Shown here: positions 8,738 to 15,897 of the stretch, piece by piece | Position numbering within the stretch: position 1 is the stretch's first letter | How the letters are laid out: every line of letters starts with the position of its first letter | NCBI RefSeq assembly: GCF_014648475.1 | Contig: NZ_BMRE01000067.1 | Span: forward strand, 1 to 38,905 | Origin: Lentzea flava | GTDB taxonomy: Bacteria > Actinomycetota > Actinomycetes > Mycobacteriales > Pseudonocardiaceae | Direction: 5' to 3' | Length of the DNA stretch: 38,905 nucleotides | Notes under the pieces: model-generated | What the model was told of the DNA's origin: nothing | The model's input: only the letters and a program-made list of their open reading frames with translations | The model's database searches: none | Program-made: the position numbers and the translations under genes

Positions 8738-9612
8738 TCGCGTCCCAGATCCCTGTGCACAACCTTGACCGCCACTCCGTCCTCGGACGCCAGCCGCGCG
8801 GCCAGCTCCTCCGACAGAGCCACACTGCGGTGCTTGCCACCGGTGCACCCGATGGCGAGCGTCAGGTAGCGCTTGCCTTCCCGCCGGTATCCGGCACCGA
8901 TGAGCCTGAGCAGCTCGTGGTACCGGTCGAGGAACTCGTCCGCTCCCTCCTGCGACAGCACGTAGTTGCGCACCTCGCCGTCGAGCCCGGTCTGCTCCCG
9001 CAACTCGGGAATCCAGAACGGGTTCGGCAGGAACCGCACGTCCATGACGAGGTCCGCGTCCATCGGCAGCCCGTACTTGTAGCCGAAGCTCAGCACGGTG
9101 ACCCGAGTCCGCGACGCCGCCTCGGTGCCGAAGGTGTCCTCGATCTTGGCCCGCAACTGGTGCACGCTCAGCGCGCTGGTGTCGAGCACCAGGTCGGCCT
9201 CCTGCTTGAGCGGCGTGAGCAGAATCCGCTCGGCCTCGATGCCGTCCTGCAACCGCCCGTCACCCTGCATGGGGTGACCGCGCCGCACCGCCTCGAACCG
9301 GCGGATCAGCACGGCGTCCGTCGCCTCGAGGAACAGCACCCGCGGCTTGTACCCGCGCGCGTCGAGGTCCTTGATGATGGACGCCAGGTCCTCGGTGAAC
9401 GCGCGACTGCGCACGTCCATGACTACAGCGACCCTGGTGATGGCCCCGCGCGCCTGCGCACCGAGCTCGACCATGGTGGCGATGAGCTCCGGCGGCAGGT
9501 TGTCCACGACGAACCAGCCGAGGTCCTCCAGGCACTTGGCCGCGGTGCTGCGGCCCGCACCGGACAGCCCGGTCACCACGGCGACTTCGATGCCGGACTT
9601 CTCCGCGTTCAC
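8734..9612 (-). CDS. rapZ: RapZ/YvcJ-family nucleotide-binding protein
   Basis: RapZ-family P-loop NTPase, 292 residues. In enterobacteria RapZ controls glucosamine-6-phosphate synthase through small RNAs; the actinobacterial role is less clear. Walker A is GLSGAGRST (15-23), with Arg where the usual Lys stands, a substitution I recall as common in actinobacterial members. The C-terminal domain has YLTLAIGCTGGKHRSVALSE. The GTG start at 9610-9612 has CGGAG 8 bases upstream. Its stop overlaps the yvcK start. Confidence 0.95.
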   Translation of the reverse strand: MNAEKSGIEVAVVTGLSGAGRSTAAKCLEDLGWFVVDNLPPELIATMVELGAQARGAITRVAVVMDVRSRAFTEDLASIIKDLDARGYKPRVLFLEATDAVLIRRFEAVRRGHPMQGDGRLQDGIEAERILLTPLKQEADLVLDTSALSVHQLRAKIEDTFGTEAASRTRVTVLSFGYKYGLPMDADLVMDVRFLPNPFWIPELREQTGLDGEVRNYVLSQEGADEFLDRYHELLRLIGAGYRREGKRYLTLAIGCTGGKHRSVALSEELAARLASEDGVAVKVVHRDLGRE

Positions 9613-9625
9613 GACTACGACTCCG

Positions 9626-10189
9626 TTACCTGTTCATGAGCGCTGGCGCTCTCGTTTGGGCAAGCCTTGTCTTGGTGGCGCCGCTCGCGGCACGCCTCGG
9701 GTGTGAGTCTCCACCCGAATGGTCCTTGCGCGCGGCAGGTTCGGCAGTTGAGACGCCCGCGCCGTGTCCGCGGTCACGCCACGCACACCTGCCCGCGGGG
9801 TTGAGACGTCTCGGGTGCTGGATCGGTTGTGTCGCCCCGATCGTTGTCCGGTGGGCGGGGGTGTGCAGGGTGAGCGGGGACGGCGTGGCCGGTGCGGCGA
9901 GTGAGGTTCGCTCCCCGACGCCCCTGGGCTGCCCGGTTCCCGGCAACTCGTTGGGGTGCAGGGCCTTTGCGATGTCGCGGACGGTGGCGCTGCCCGGCTC
10001 GGCGGCCGCCGCGCGGAGATGCGTTGCCGGGCGGGGTGGCGACTTCGGGAGCGGCTCGGCTTCCGCGGCCATGGGACGGAGGTCCGCGTCCTTGGTCAAA
10101 GCCAGGGCCGCCGAGGGTGAGCTCGACGCGGCGCTCCCTCGACCGCCCGCGTCCCCGGTCGGGGCGCGGGCTGCCAGGAGCGGGCTCAT
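9626..10189 (-). CDS. Ala/Pro-rich hypothetical ORF between uvrC and rapZ
   Basis: This 187-codon frame begins with an ATG overlapping the uvrC stop (ATGA) and ends 13 bases before the rapZ start, so it fills the gap exactly. The first two thirds have strong G/C at third positions like the neighbours; the last third is weaker and Thr/His/Arg-rich. The product is low complexity (Ala, Pro, Arg), with no membrane segment or known motif. Most actinobacteria have rapZ directly after uvrC. It could be a lineage-specific coupled gene, or non-coding spacer kept open by GC bias. The opposite strand also has a long open frame, so the call is cautious. Confidence 0.45.
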   Translation of the reverse strand: MSPLLAARAPTGDAGGRGSAASSSPSAALALTKDADLRPMAAEAEPLPKSPPRPATHLRAAAAEPGSATVRDIAKALHPNELPGTGQPRGVGERTSLAAPATPSPLTLHTPAHRTTIGATQPIQHPRRLNPAGRCAWRDRGHGAGVSTAEPAARKDHSGGDSHPRRAASGATKTRLAQTRAPALMNR

Positions 10190-12096
10190 CGCGGCTTGCC
10201 CTCGGCCACCGAGGTGGCGAGGGTGGCCACCACGGCTTCGGCGGTGCGGCGGCCCACGCCAGGGACGTCGCTGATTTCGTCCACTGTGGCCTCGCGGAGT
10301 TTGCGGACCGAGCCGAAGTGCTTGAGCAGCGCGGCTTTGCGGGTTTCGCCCAGGCCCGGGACGCCGTCCAGTTCGGAGGCGATCATGCGCTTCGAGCGTT
10401 TCTGGCGGTGGTAGGCGATGGCGAAGCGGTGGGCCTCGTCGCGGACTCGCTGGAGGAGGTACAGGGCGTCGCTGGTGCGCGGGAGGATCACCGGGTCGGG
10501 CTCGCCGGGGACCCAGACCTCTTCCAGGCGCTTGGCCAGGCCGACCACGGCCACGTCGGTGATGCCCAGTTCGGCGAGGACGTCGGCTGCTGCGGCGGCT
10601 TGGGGGCCCGCGCCGTCGACCACCAGGAGGTTGGGCGGGTAGGCGAACTTGCGGGGTTTGCCGGTGTCCGGGTCGATGCCCGGATTGGGGCCGCCGGACG
10701 CGGTTTCGCGGAGCATCGCCTGGAAGCGGCGGCGGACCACCTCGGCGATGGAGGCCACGTCGCCCTCGGTGGCGGCCTCGCGGATGGCGAAGCGGCGGTA
10801 CTCGGACTTGCGGGCCAGGCCGTCTTCGAACACCACGAGCGACGCCACGACGTCGGTGCCCTGGACGTGGCTGATGTCGATGCACTCGATGCGCAGCGGT
10901 GCCGTGTCCAGCGTCAGCGCGTCCTGCAGCTCCTGCAGCGCGGCGGAGCGGGCCGTCAGGTCGCCGGCACGGCGGAGTTTGTGCTGGGCGAAGGCTTCCG
11001 CGGCGTTGCGGGCCACGGTTTCCATCAGCGCGCGCTTGTCGCCTCGTTGCGGGACGCGCAGAACGACGCGCGAGCCGCGCTGTTCGGAGAGCAGGTCTTC
11101 CAGCGCCGGGGCGTCGTCCGGCAGCACCGGGACGAGGACCTCGCGCGGGGTGCTTTCCGTGTTGTCGCCGTAGAACTGCATGATGAACTGGTCGACCAGG
11201 GCGGCGTCGTCGACGGCCTCCACCTTGTCGAGCACCCAGCCGCGCTGGCCCCGCACCCGGCCGCCGCGGACGTGGAAGACCTGGACGGAGACCTCGAGCT
11301 CGTCCTGCGCGAACGCCATCACGTCCGCGTCCGTGCCGTCGCCGAGGACGACCGCCTGCTTTTCCATGGCACGGCGCAAGGCGCCCAGGTCGTCGCGCAG
11401 CCGGGCCGCGCGCTCGAACTCCAGCTCCTCCGCCGCCTCGGTCATCTCGCGTTCCAGGCGGCGGATCATGTGGTCCGTCTTGCCGGCCAGGAAGTCGCAG
11501 AAGTCCTCGACGATCGCGCGGTGCTCGTCCGCGGAAACCCTGCCCACACAAGGAGCAGAGCACTTGTCGATGTAGCCGAGCAGGCAGGGACGCCCGATCT
11601 GGTTGTGGCGCTTGAAAACCCCGGCGGAGCACGTGCGCGCCGGGAAGACGCGCAGCAGCAGGTCCAGCGTCTCGCGGATGGCCCACGCGTGGGCGAACGG
11701 GCCGAAGTAACGCACGCCCTTCTTGCGGGGACCGCGGTACACGTGCAGCCGCGGGTAGTCCTCGAACAGCGTCACCGCCAGGACGGGGTAGGACTTGTCG
11801 TCGCGGTAGCGGACGTTGAACCGCGGGTCGAACTCCTTGATCCAGTTGTATTCGAGCTGCAGCGCCTCGACCTCGGTGGTGACGACCGTCCACTCGACGG
11901 AGGCAGCCGTCGTCACCATCTGGCGGGTGCGCGGGTGCAGGCCGGCGAGATCCGCGAAGTACGAGTTCAGCCTGCTGCGCAAGCTCTTCGCCTTGCCGAC
12001 GTACACGACCCGGCCGCCGGCGTCGCGGAACTTGTAGACGCCGGGAGCCTCAGGAATCGTGCCCACGGCGGGCCGGTACGTCGAGGGATCTGCCAC
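10186..12096 (-). CDS. uvrC: excinuclease ABC subunit C
   Basis: UvrC makes the dual incisions of nucleotide excision repair with UvrA and UvrB. The GTG at 12094-12096 is preferred (product starts A-D-P-S-T-Y-R-P after the initiator) because it matches the usual N-terminus; a TTG at 12124-12126 would add 10 residues. The protein has 636 residues. Domains in order: GIY-YIG nuclease (about 10-90, PGVYKFRD then VVYVGKAKSLRSRL), the Cys-containing linker (CSAGVFKRH, CLLGYIDKCSAPC), a UVR UvrB-binding motif (about 200-235), an RNase H-like nuclease (about 370-540, IECIDISHVQGTDVVAS and VVDGAGPQ) and tandem helix-hairpin-helix motifs at the end (PGLGETRKAALL, VPGVGRRTAEAVV). Confidence 0.97.
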   Translation of the reverse strand: MADPSTYRPAVGTIPEAPGVYKFRDAGGRVVYVGKAKSLRSRLNSYFADLAGLHPRTRQMVTTAASVEWTVVTTEVEALQLEYNWIKEFDPRFNVRYRDDKSYPVLAVTLFEDYPRLHVYRGPRKKGVRYFGPFAHAWAIRETLDLLLRVFPARTCSAGVFKRHNQIGRPCLLGYIDKCSAPCVGRVSADEHRAIVEDFCDFLAGKTDHMIRRLEREMTEAAEELEFERAARLRDDLGALRRAMEKQAVVLGDGTDADVMAFAQDELEVSVQVFHVRGGRVRGQRGWVLDKVEAVDDAALVDQFIMQFYGDNTESTPREVLVPVLPDDAPALEDLLSEQRGSRVVLRVPQRGDKRALMETVARNAAEAFAQHKLRRAGDLTARSAALQELQDALTLDTAPLRIECIDISHVQGTDVVASLVVFEDGLARKSEYRRFAIREAATEGDVASIAEVVRRRFQAMLRETASGGPNPGIDPDTGKPRKFAYPPNLLVVDGAGPQAAAAADVLAELGITDVAVVGLAKRLEEVWVPGEPDPVILPRTSDALYLLQRVRDEAHRFAIAYHRQKRSKRMIASELDGVPGLGETRKAALLKHFGSVRKLREATVDEISDVPGVGRRTAEAVVATLATSVAEGKPR

Positions 12097-12138
12097 GTCT
12101 TCAAGACTAACGACGTGGTCTGACAAAAGCGGAAAGGG

Positions 12139-12597
12139 TCAGGTCAGCACGACCTGGTCGCCGTCGACGCGCACGCCGACCGCACGCAGTCCCGACGTCG
12201 CGGGGCCCTTCTTCACCTTGCCGTCGGACGCGCCGAACTGGCTGCCGTGCGAAGGACACGTGATCGTGCCGCCGGAAGGCTCCCCGACCGTCGTGCCCTG
12301 GTGCGGGCACGTGGCGTCGTAGGCCTTCACCTCGGTGGCGGACAGCCGCGCCACGACGATCTTCGTGCCGCCGGGGCCGTCGACGACAGCGCCGCCGCCC
12401 TCGGGAACGTCGGCGAGCGCCACGAGCTTGGTACCGCCCGAGGAACCCGTCGGAGTCGAACCACCCTGCGTGGGCGTGGATCCAGTGCCGGAAGAACCCG
12501 ACGAGCTGCACGCGGTCACGAGGCCGCTGGGCACGGCGAGTGCGACGACGATTCCGCACAGCGCCGCCCGCCTGCTGACCGGGCTTTCGGTGTTCAC
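12139..12597 (-). CDS. Rieske [2Fe-2S] lipoprotein 1
   Basis: An exported Rieske iron-sulfur protein of 152 residues. The GTG at 12595-12597 has GGAGG 7 bases upstream. A twin-arginine signal (SRRAALCG) runs into a lipobox L-V-T-A-C, so it is probably a Tat-exported, lipid-anchored protein, followed by a Ser/Gly/Thr linker. The cluster ligands are CPH and CPSHGS, separated as in the C-x-H...C-x2-H Rieske pattern. It lacks the extra membrane helices of actinobacterial QcrA, so it is not the bc1 subunit. Its redox partner is unknown. A paralogue lies immediately upstream. Confidence 0.9.
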   Translation of the reverse strand: MNTESPVSRRAALCGIVVALAVPSGLVTACSSSGSSGTGSTPTQGGSTPTGSSGGTKLVALADVPEGGGAVVDGPGGTKIVVARLSATEVKAYDATCPHQGTTVGEPSGGTITCPSHGSQFGASDGKVKKGPATSGLRAVGVRVDGDQVVLT

Positions 12598-12703
12598 GAC
12601 CGTTCCTCCGTGGTGGTGGGTGTCCGGGGTCACACCACAGCATTACGCGAACCGGTCAGCGAGAGTTCAGCGTGAAGCCCAATGCACAGCAACCTCACAG
12701 GTC

Positions 12704-13102
12704 TCAGGCGAGCACCACGTCTTCACCTGAAAGAGCGACGGCCACCTCGCTCAGCCCCGAAGTCGCAGGTCCTTTGCGGACCGCGCCAGTGGCGGGGTCG
12801 AACGCGCTCCCGTGCAACGGGCAGGTGATGACACCACCGGCGGGAGGGTTGACCAGGGAGCCCACGTGCGGGCAGGCGGGGTTGAAAGCGCGGAATTCAC
12901 CCGATCGAGGCTGCACGACCAGCAGCTGAGCGTTACCGGGCATGTCCACCAGCACACCGCTGCCGACGGGGACGGAGGCGGAGGAGGTCACGCGGTCCCC
13001 CTGCCGGGCGGTCCCCACGCCACCCGTCTTGCGAGGAGCGGGCTCGCCACAGGCGCTCAGAGCGGCAGCGAGCCCACACAACAACAGAGAACGACGATCC
13101 AC
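12704..13102 (-). CDS. Rieske [2Fe-2S] lipoprotein 2
   Basis: A 132-residue paralogue of the preceding protein. The start is a GTG at 13100-13102. The signal is short (MDRRSLLLCG), with a lipobox L-S-A-C near residue 18. The ligand motifs are CPHVGS and CPLHGSAF, and both paralogues share R/K-KGPATSGL near the C-terminus. The ribosome-binding site is weak, and a hairpin at 13105-13121 sits just upstream. Function is unknown; a small extracytoplasmic electron carrier is the simplest reading. Confidence 0.9.
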   Translation of the reverse strand: MDRRSLLLCGLAAALSACGEPAPRKTGGVGTARQGDRVTSSASVPVGSGVLVDMPGNAQLLVVQPRSGEFRAFNPACPHVGSLVNPPAGGVITCPLHGSAFDPATGAVRKGPATSGLSEVAVALSGEDVVLA

Positions 13103-13104
13103 GA

Positions 13105-13121
13105 GCGCCGATTATCGGCGC
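13105..13121 (-). promoter_or_regulatory. hairpin between Prim-Pol-like gene and Rieske 2
   Basis: GCGCCGA-TTA-TCGGCGC is a perfect 7-bp dyad with a 3-base centre. It contains the stop codon of the upstream gene and ends 3 bases before the Rieske 2 start. It may act as attenuator, terminator or translation control. Confidence 0.5.
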
Positions 13122-13606
13122 TGGTCCTCCGCGGCAGCCGTCCGGGCCAGCGCGAGCACGGCGGTGAACGGCGGGAACCAGTGCCGCGAGTGCGACGGCG
13201 GGTTGGCCCAGCGGAGGGATCCGTACCTGGTCATCGTGGGCGGCAGCGCGATCCGGTGCGGGGATCGGACGAACTGGACCTCCGGCGGGGCCTTCAGGTG
13301 GGTCGGCAGCAACGCCACCAGCTCGGCCAGGAAGATCCAGTGTTCGCGGGGGCCGGGGATGACGGTGACGGGACCCGCGAGCATGCGCGACTTCAGGTCG
13401 GCCAGCACGCGTGACCCGATGCGCGCGGGCATGGCCAGCGCGGTGGTGGCGGGTCCGAGGGGTAGGAACACGCCCTGCTCGGTGACCGTCACCTGCCAGC
13501 CGAGCAACCGGTAGCCCGCGACGGCCTCCCCGATCGCCCGTTCGTGTCCCCTGTTCTGTGGGATCCCGGCACTCCCTGTGCCGGTCTCCGCGGTCGTGAT
13601 GCTCAT
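13112..13606 (-). CDS. small Prim-Pol-like/hypothetical protein
   Basis: A 164-residue soluble protein from the ATG at 13604-13606, with GGGGAGG upstream. The pattern GYRLLGWQV, then FLPLGP, MLAGPVTVIPGP, HWIFLAEL, RIALPPT and LRWANPPS resembles the shortened 'bifunctional primase/polymerase N-terminal' proteins of Streptomyces and relatives. I see no catalytic Asp pair, so enzymatic activity is doubtful. It is divergent from the XRE regulator across a 270-base region with three palindromes, and codirectional with the Rieske genes. The family assignment is from memory and tentative. Confidence 0.6.
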   Translation of the reverse strand: MSITTAETGTGSAGIPQNRGHERAIGEAVAGYRLLGWQVTVTEQGVFLPLGPATTALAMPARIGSRVLADLKSRMLAGPVTVIPGPREHWIFLAELVALLPTHLKAPPEVQFVRSPHRIALPPTMTRYGSLRWANPPSHSRHWFPPFTAVLALARTAAAEDQRR

Positions 13607-13719
13607 CGGCGGTCGTCCTCCCCGGTGGTGGGTCAGGCACTGGCAGCGCCACGGGGATCGGCCCGCGACCTGCGATGTGCAGCGTGCGTCGCACTTCGCG
13701 CCAACACCACTCGGCCGGT

Positions 13720-13734
13720 GCATGAGCCTCATGC
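13720..13734. promoter_or_regulatory. operator-like palindrome A
   Basis: GCATGAG-C-CTCATGC is a perfect 7-1-7 dyad in the divergent region between the Prim-Pol-like gene and the XRE regulator. ATGAG half-sites recur in two further dyads nearby, suggesting a regulator-binding array. Confidence 0.6.
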
Positions 13735-13743
13735 AGCGGACGT

Positions 13744-13754
13744 ATGAAGCTCAT
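13744..13754. promoter_or_regulatory. operator-like palindrome B
   Basis: ATGA-AGC-TCAT, a short dyad 9 bases right of palindrome A and built on the same half-site. Confidence 0.4.
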
Positions 13755-13799
13755 CCGCCGCACGGAGGCACCGGCACTGCGACACGCGAATCCATTACG

Positions 13800-13813
13800 T
13801 CTTATGCATGAGA
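13800..13813. promoter_or_regulatory. operator-like palindrome C
   Basis: TCTTATGCATGAGA is a near-perfect 14-bp dyad (one mismatched pair) sharing GCATGAG with palindrome A, about 64 bases before the XRE start. Confidence 0.5.
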
Positions 13814-13876
13814 TGGATGGACTGACGATCACGTCTCCGTACACTTGGAAAACGCTCAGTGACGGGGGCGAGGCCG

Positions 13877-15421
13877 ATGGATACCGCGAGACCCAAATCC
13901 AGGCGCGCTTGCCCGTGTGGGGCGTTCATCGCCGCTGACAACACCGATCGGCTGTGTCACCGGTGCCGCCGCAACGCTCGTTCCGGCGTGCACGGCCCAC
14001 CAGAGGTCCCCGACGACTTCTGGGACCACCCCGCCATCGCGGCCGCCTGCTCCGACCGCGACATGGGTGCGCTGATCTCCGCATACCGGCACCACCCCCA
14101 GCACCTGAGCCGCGTCACGCAGGACCGCATGGCGGCGTGGCTCGGCATCAGCCAGGCGCAGCTGTCGCGTTACGAGTCGGGCGAGAACCAGATCGACCGG
14201 CTCGACCGGCTGCGCCACTTCGCGCTCGTGCTCGGGGTGCCCGGCGAACGACTGTGGTTCGACCGAGTCGTCATCCCAGCTCAGGTGGGCTCCCCCGAAT
14301 CGGGCCCGCCAGATGTGCTCGCCGCCCCGTGGGAGGCGACGAGCATTGCCCGTTCGGTCGAGGAGACGGCGAGGAGCGACTTGGCGATCAGCAGACGAGC
14401 GGCGCTCACGGGAGCGGCCGCGGTGACGGTGGGGTCCGCGCTTGTCGAGCCGCTGCAGCGGTGGTTGCACCCCCTGCAGAACCTGTCCAAGTGGTCGTCG
14501 CACTCGGCGATCAGCGAGGAGGAGCTCGTAGCCCTGCAGCGCGTCGCGGACGGGCTGCGCGGCTGGGGCGGTCGCGGTGGGTACGGACTGGCGCGCAAGG
14601 CCGTGCTGGGTCAGCTCGACGAGCTGGCCGAACGGCTGCAGCGCGCACCTGCGGGACCGACGACGGAGCGGGCGTTCTTCATCGGCGCCGAGCTGTCCAA
14701 GGTGGCGGCGAGCATGTCGTTCGACCAGGGCCTGCACAACGCGGCCCAGCGCTACTACGTGCTGGCCGTCCGGATGGCGAAGGCCGGCCACAACGACGGC
14801 TTCGCGGCCCTGTGCCTCGCGGCGATGGCGCGGCAGATGTTCGACCTCGGCAGGCCGGAGGACGGGCTCGAACTGGTCCAGCTGGGCCAGTACGGCACGC
14901 GCCGCACGGGCACGCCGACGTTGAAGGCGCTGCTCCTCACCCGTGAGGCGTGGGCGTACGCGCAGATGGGCAAGGTCCGCGAGTTCCACCAGGCCGTCGG
15001 CATGGCCCAGGACAGCTTCTCGCAGCGGGACGAGGACAACGAGCCGCGTTACCTGCACAGCTTCGACGAGGCCGAGCTGGAGGGCGTGATCGGGGCGCGG
15101 TGCCGCGACCTCGCCATGCACGATCCGGCGCAGGCCGTGTTCGCCGAGCAGCACATCCGGCGGGCACTGGAGCTGCGAGACCCGTCGAAGGTGCGCAACC
15201 GCGCGTTCGACGTGATCGGACTGGCGCGCACCAAGATGGTCGCGGGAGACCCGGAGGCAGCGTGCGGGTTGATCAACGAGGTCCTGCCGACGGCGGCGAA
15301 GCTCTCCTCGGGGCGCGTGCTGCGCAAGCTGGAGGACTTCGCCAAGGAAGCGGCACGACACCGCCACATCCGCGCCGTGCAGGAGACACGGGACGCCATC
15401 AGAGCGATCCGGACGGCTTGA
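13877..15421 (+). CDS. XRE-family regulator with N-terminal Cys cluster and helical repeat domain
   Basis: A 514-residue transcriptional regulator. The N-terminus has a zinc-ribbon-like Cys pair set (CPCGAF, CHRC). A Cro/CI-type helix-turn-helix lies at about 80-125 (MAAWLGISQAQLSRYESGE). The remaining 370 residues are helical and TPR-like (RYYVLAVRMAKAGHND, ALEL, RRALELRD), usual for actinobacterial XRE sensors. The ATG at 13877 is chosen; a GTG at 13859 is possible. Its stop overlaps the start of the SLOG gene (TGATG), so the two are translationally coupled. The dyads upstream are probable autoregulatory sites. Confidence 0.88.
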   Translation: MDTARPKSRRACPCGAFIAADNTDRLCHRCRRNARSGVHGPPEVPDDFWDHPAIAAACSDRDMGALISAYRHHPQHLSRVTQDRMAAWLGISQAQLSRYESGENQIDRLDRLRHFALVLGVPGERLWFDRVVIPAQVGSPESGPPDVLAAPWEATSIARSVEETARSDLAISRRAALTGAAAVTVGSALVEPLQRWLHPLQNLSKWSSHSAISEEELVALQRVADGLRGWGGRGGYGLARKAVLGQLDELAERLQRAPAGPTTERAFFIGAELSKVAASMSFDQGLHNAAQRYYVLAVRMAKAGHNDGFAALCLAAMARQMFDLGRPEDGLELVQLGQYGTRRTGTPTLKALLLTREAWAYAQMGKVREFHQAVGMAQDSFSQRDEDNEPRYLHSFDEAELEGVIGARCRDLAMHDPAQAVFAEQHIRRALELRDPSKVRNRAFDVIGLARTKMVAGDPEAACGLINEVLPTAAKLSSGRVLRKLEDFAKEAARHRHIRAVQETRDAIRAIRTA

Positions 15422-15897
15422 TGCGGGTCGGCGTCACAGGACACACCAACCTGGTGCCCGAGTGCGTCCCGGTCGTCCAGGCCGCGATCACCGAGGTGCT
15501 GGAACGGCTCGGGCAACCGGTGGTGGGCGTGACGTGCCTCGCGCCGGGCGCCGACCAGGTGTTCGCACGGGCGGTGCTGGACCTCGGCGGGCAGGTCGAG
15601 GTCGTGCTGCCGGCGCTGGACTACCGGGACAGGCTCAAGCCGCACCAGGTCGCCGAGTACGACGAGCTGCGTGCGGCCGCCACGGTCGTCAGCGTCCTTC
15701 CGCACATGTCGTCCGGACGGCTCGCCTACGTGGCCGCCAACGAACGCATGCTCGCGTCGGTCGAGCTGCTGGTGGCGGTGTGGGACGGGGTGCCGGCGCA
15801 GGGCAAGGGCGGGACGGCGGACGTGGTGGAGCAGGCGCGGGCGTCCGGCGTGCCGATCGAGGTCGTGTGGCCCGCGGGCGCGCGCCGGAAGTCATAG
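15421..15897 (+). CDS. SLOG/Rossmann-fold nucleotide-binding protein
   Basis: A 158-residue protein with a Rossmann-like fold of the SLOG type (related to LOG, DprA and TIGR00725 proteins). Features are MRVGVTGHTNL at the N-terminus, LAPGADQVFARA, and the Gly-rich KGGTADVVEQA helix cap near the C-terminus. SLOG proteins bind nucleotides or nucleotide derivatives, and some act as ligand sensors or hydrolases. Here no catalytic residue can be assigned. The coupled XRE gene suggests it makes, removes or senses the regulator's ligand. It overlaps the tail of the converging SARP gene by 6 bases. Confidence 0.75.
   Translation: MRVGVTGHTNLVPECVPVVQAAITEVLERLGQPVVGVTCLAPGADQVFARAVLDLGGQVEVVLPALDYRDRLKPHQVAEYDELRAAATVVSVLPHMSSGRLAYVAANERMLASVELLVAVWDGVPAQGKGGTADVVEQARASGVPIEVVWPAGARRKS

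Noticed and set aside
9636..10274. 212-codon plus-strand frame opposite the uvrC-rapZ spacer
   Set aside because: Overlaps the 3' end of uvrC and has no coupling or ribosome-binding evidence; the minus-strand frame fits the operon better.
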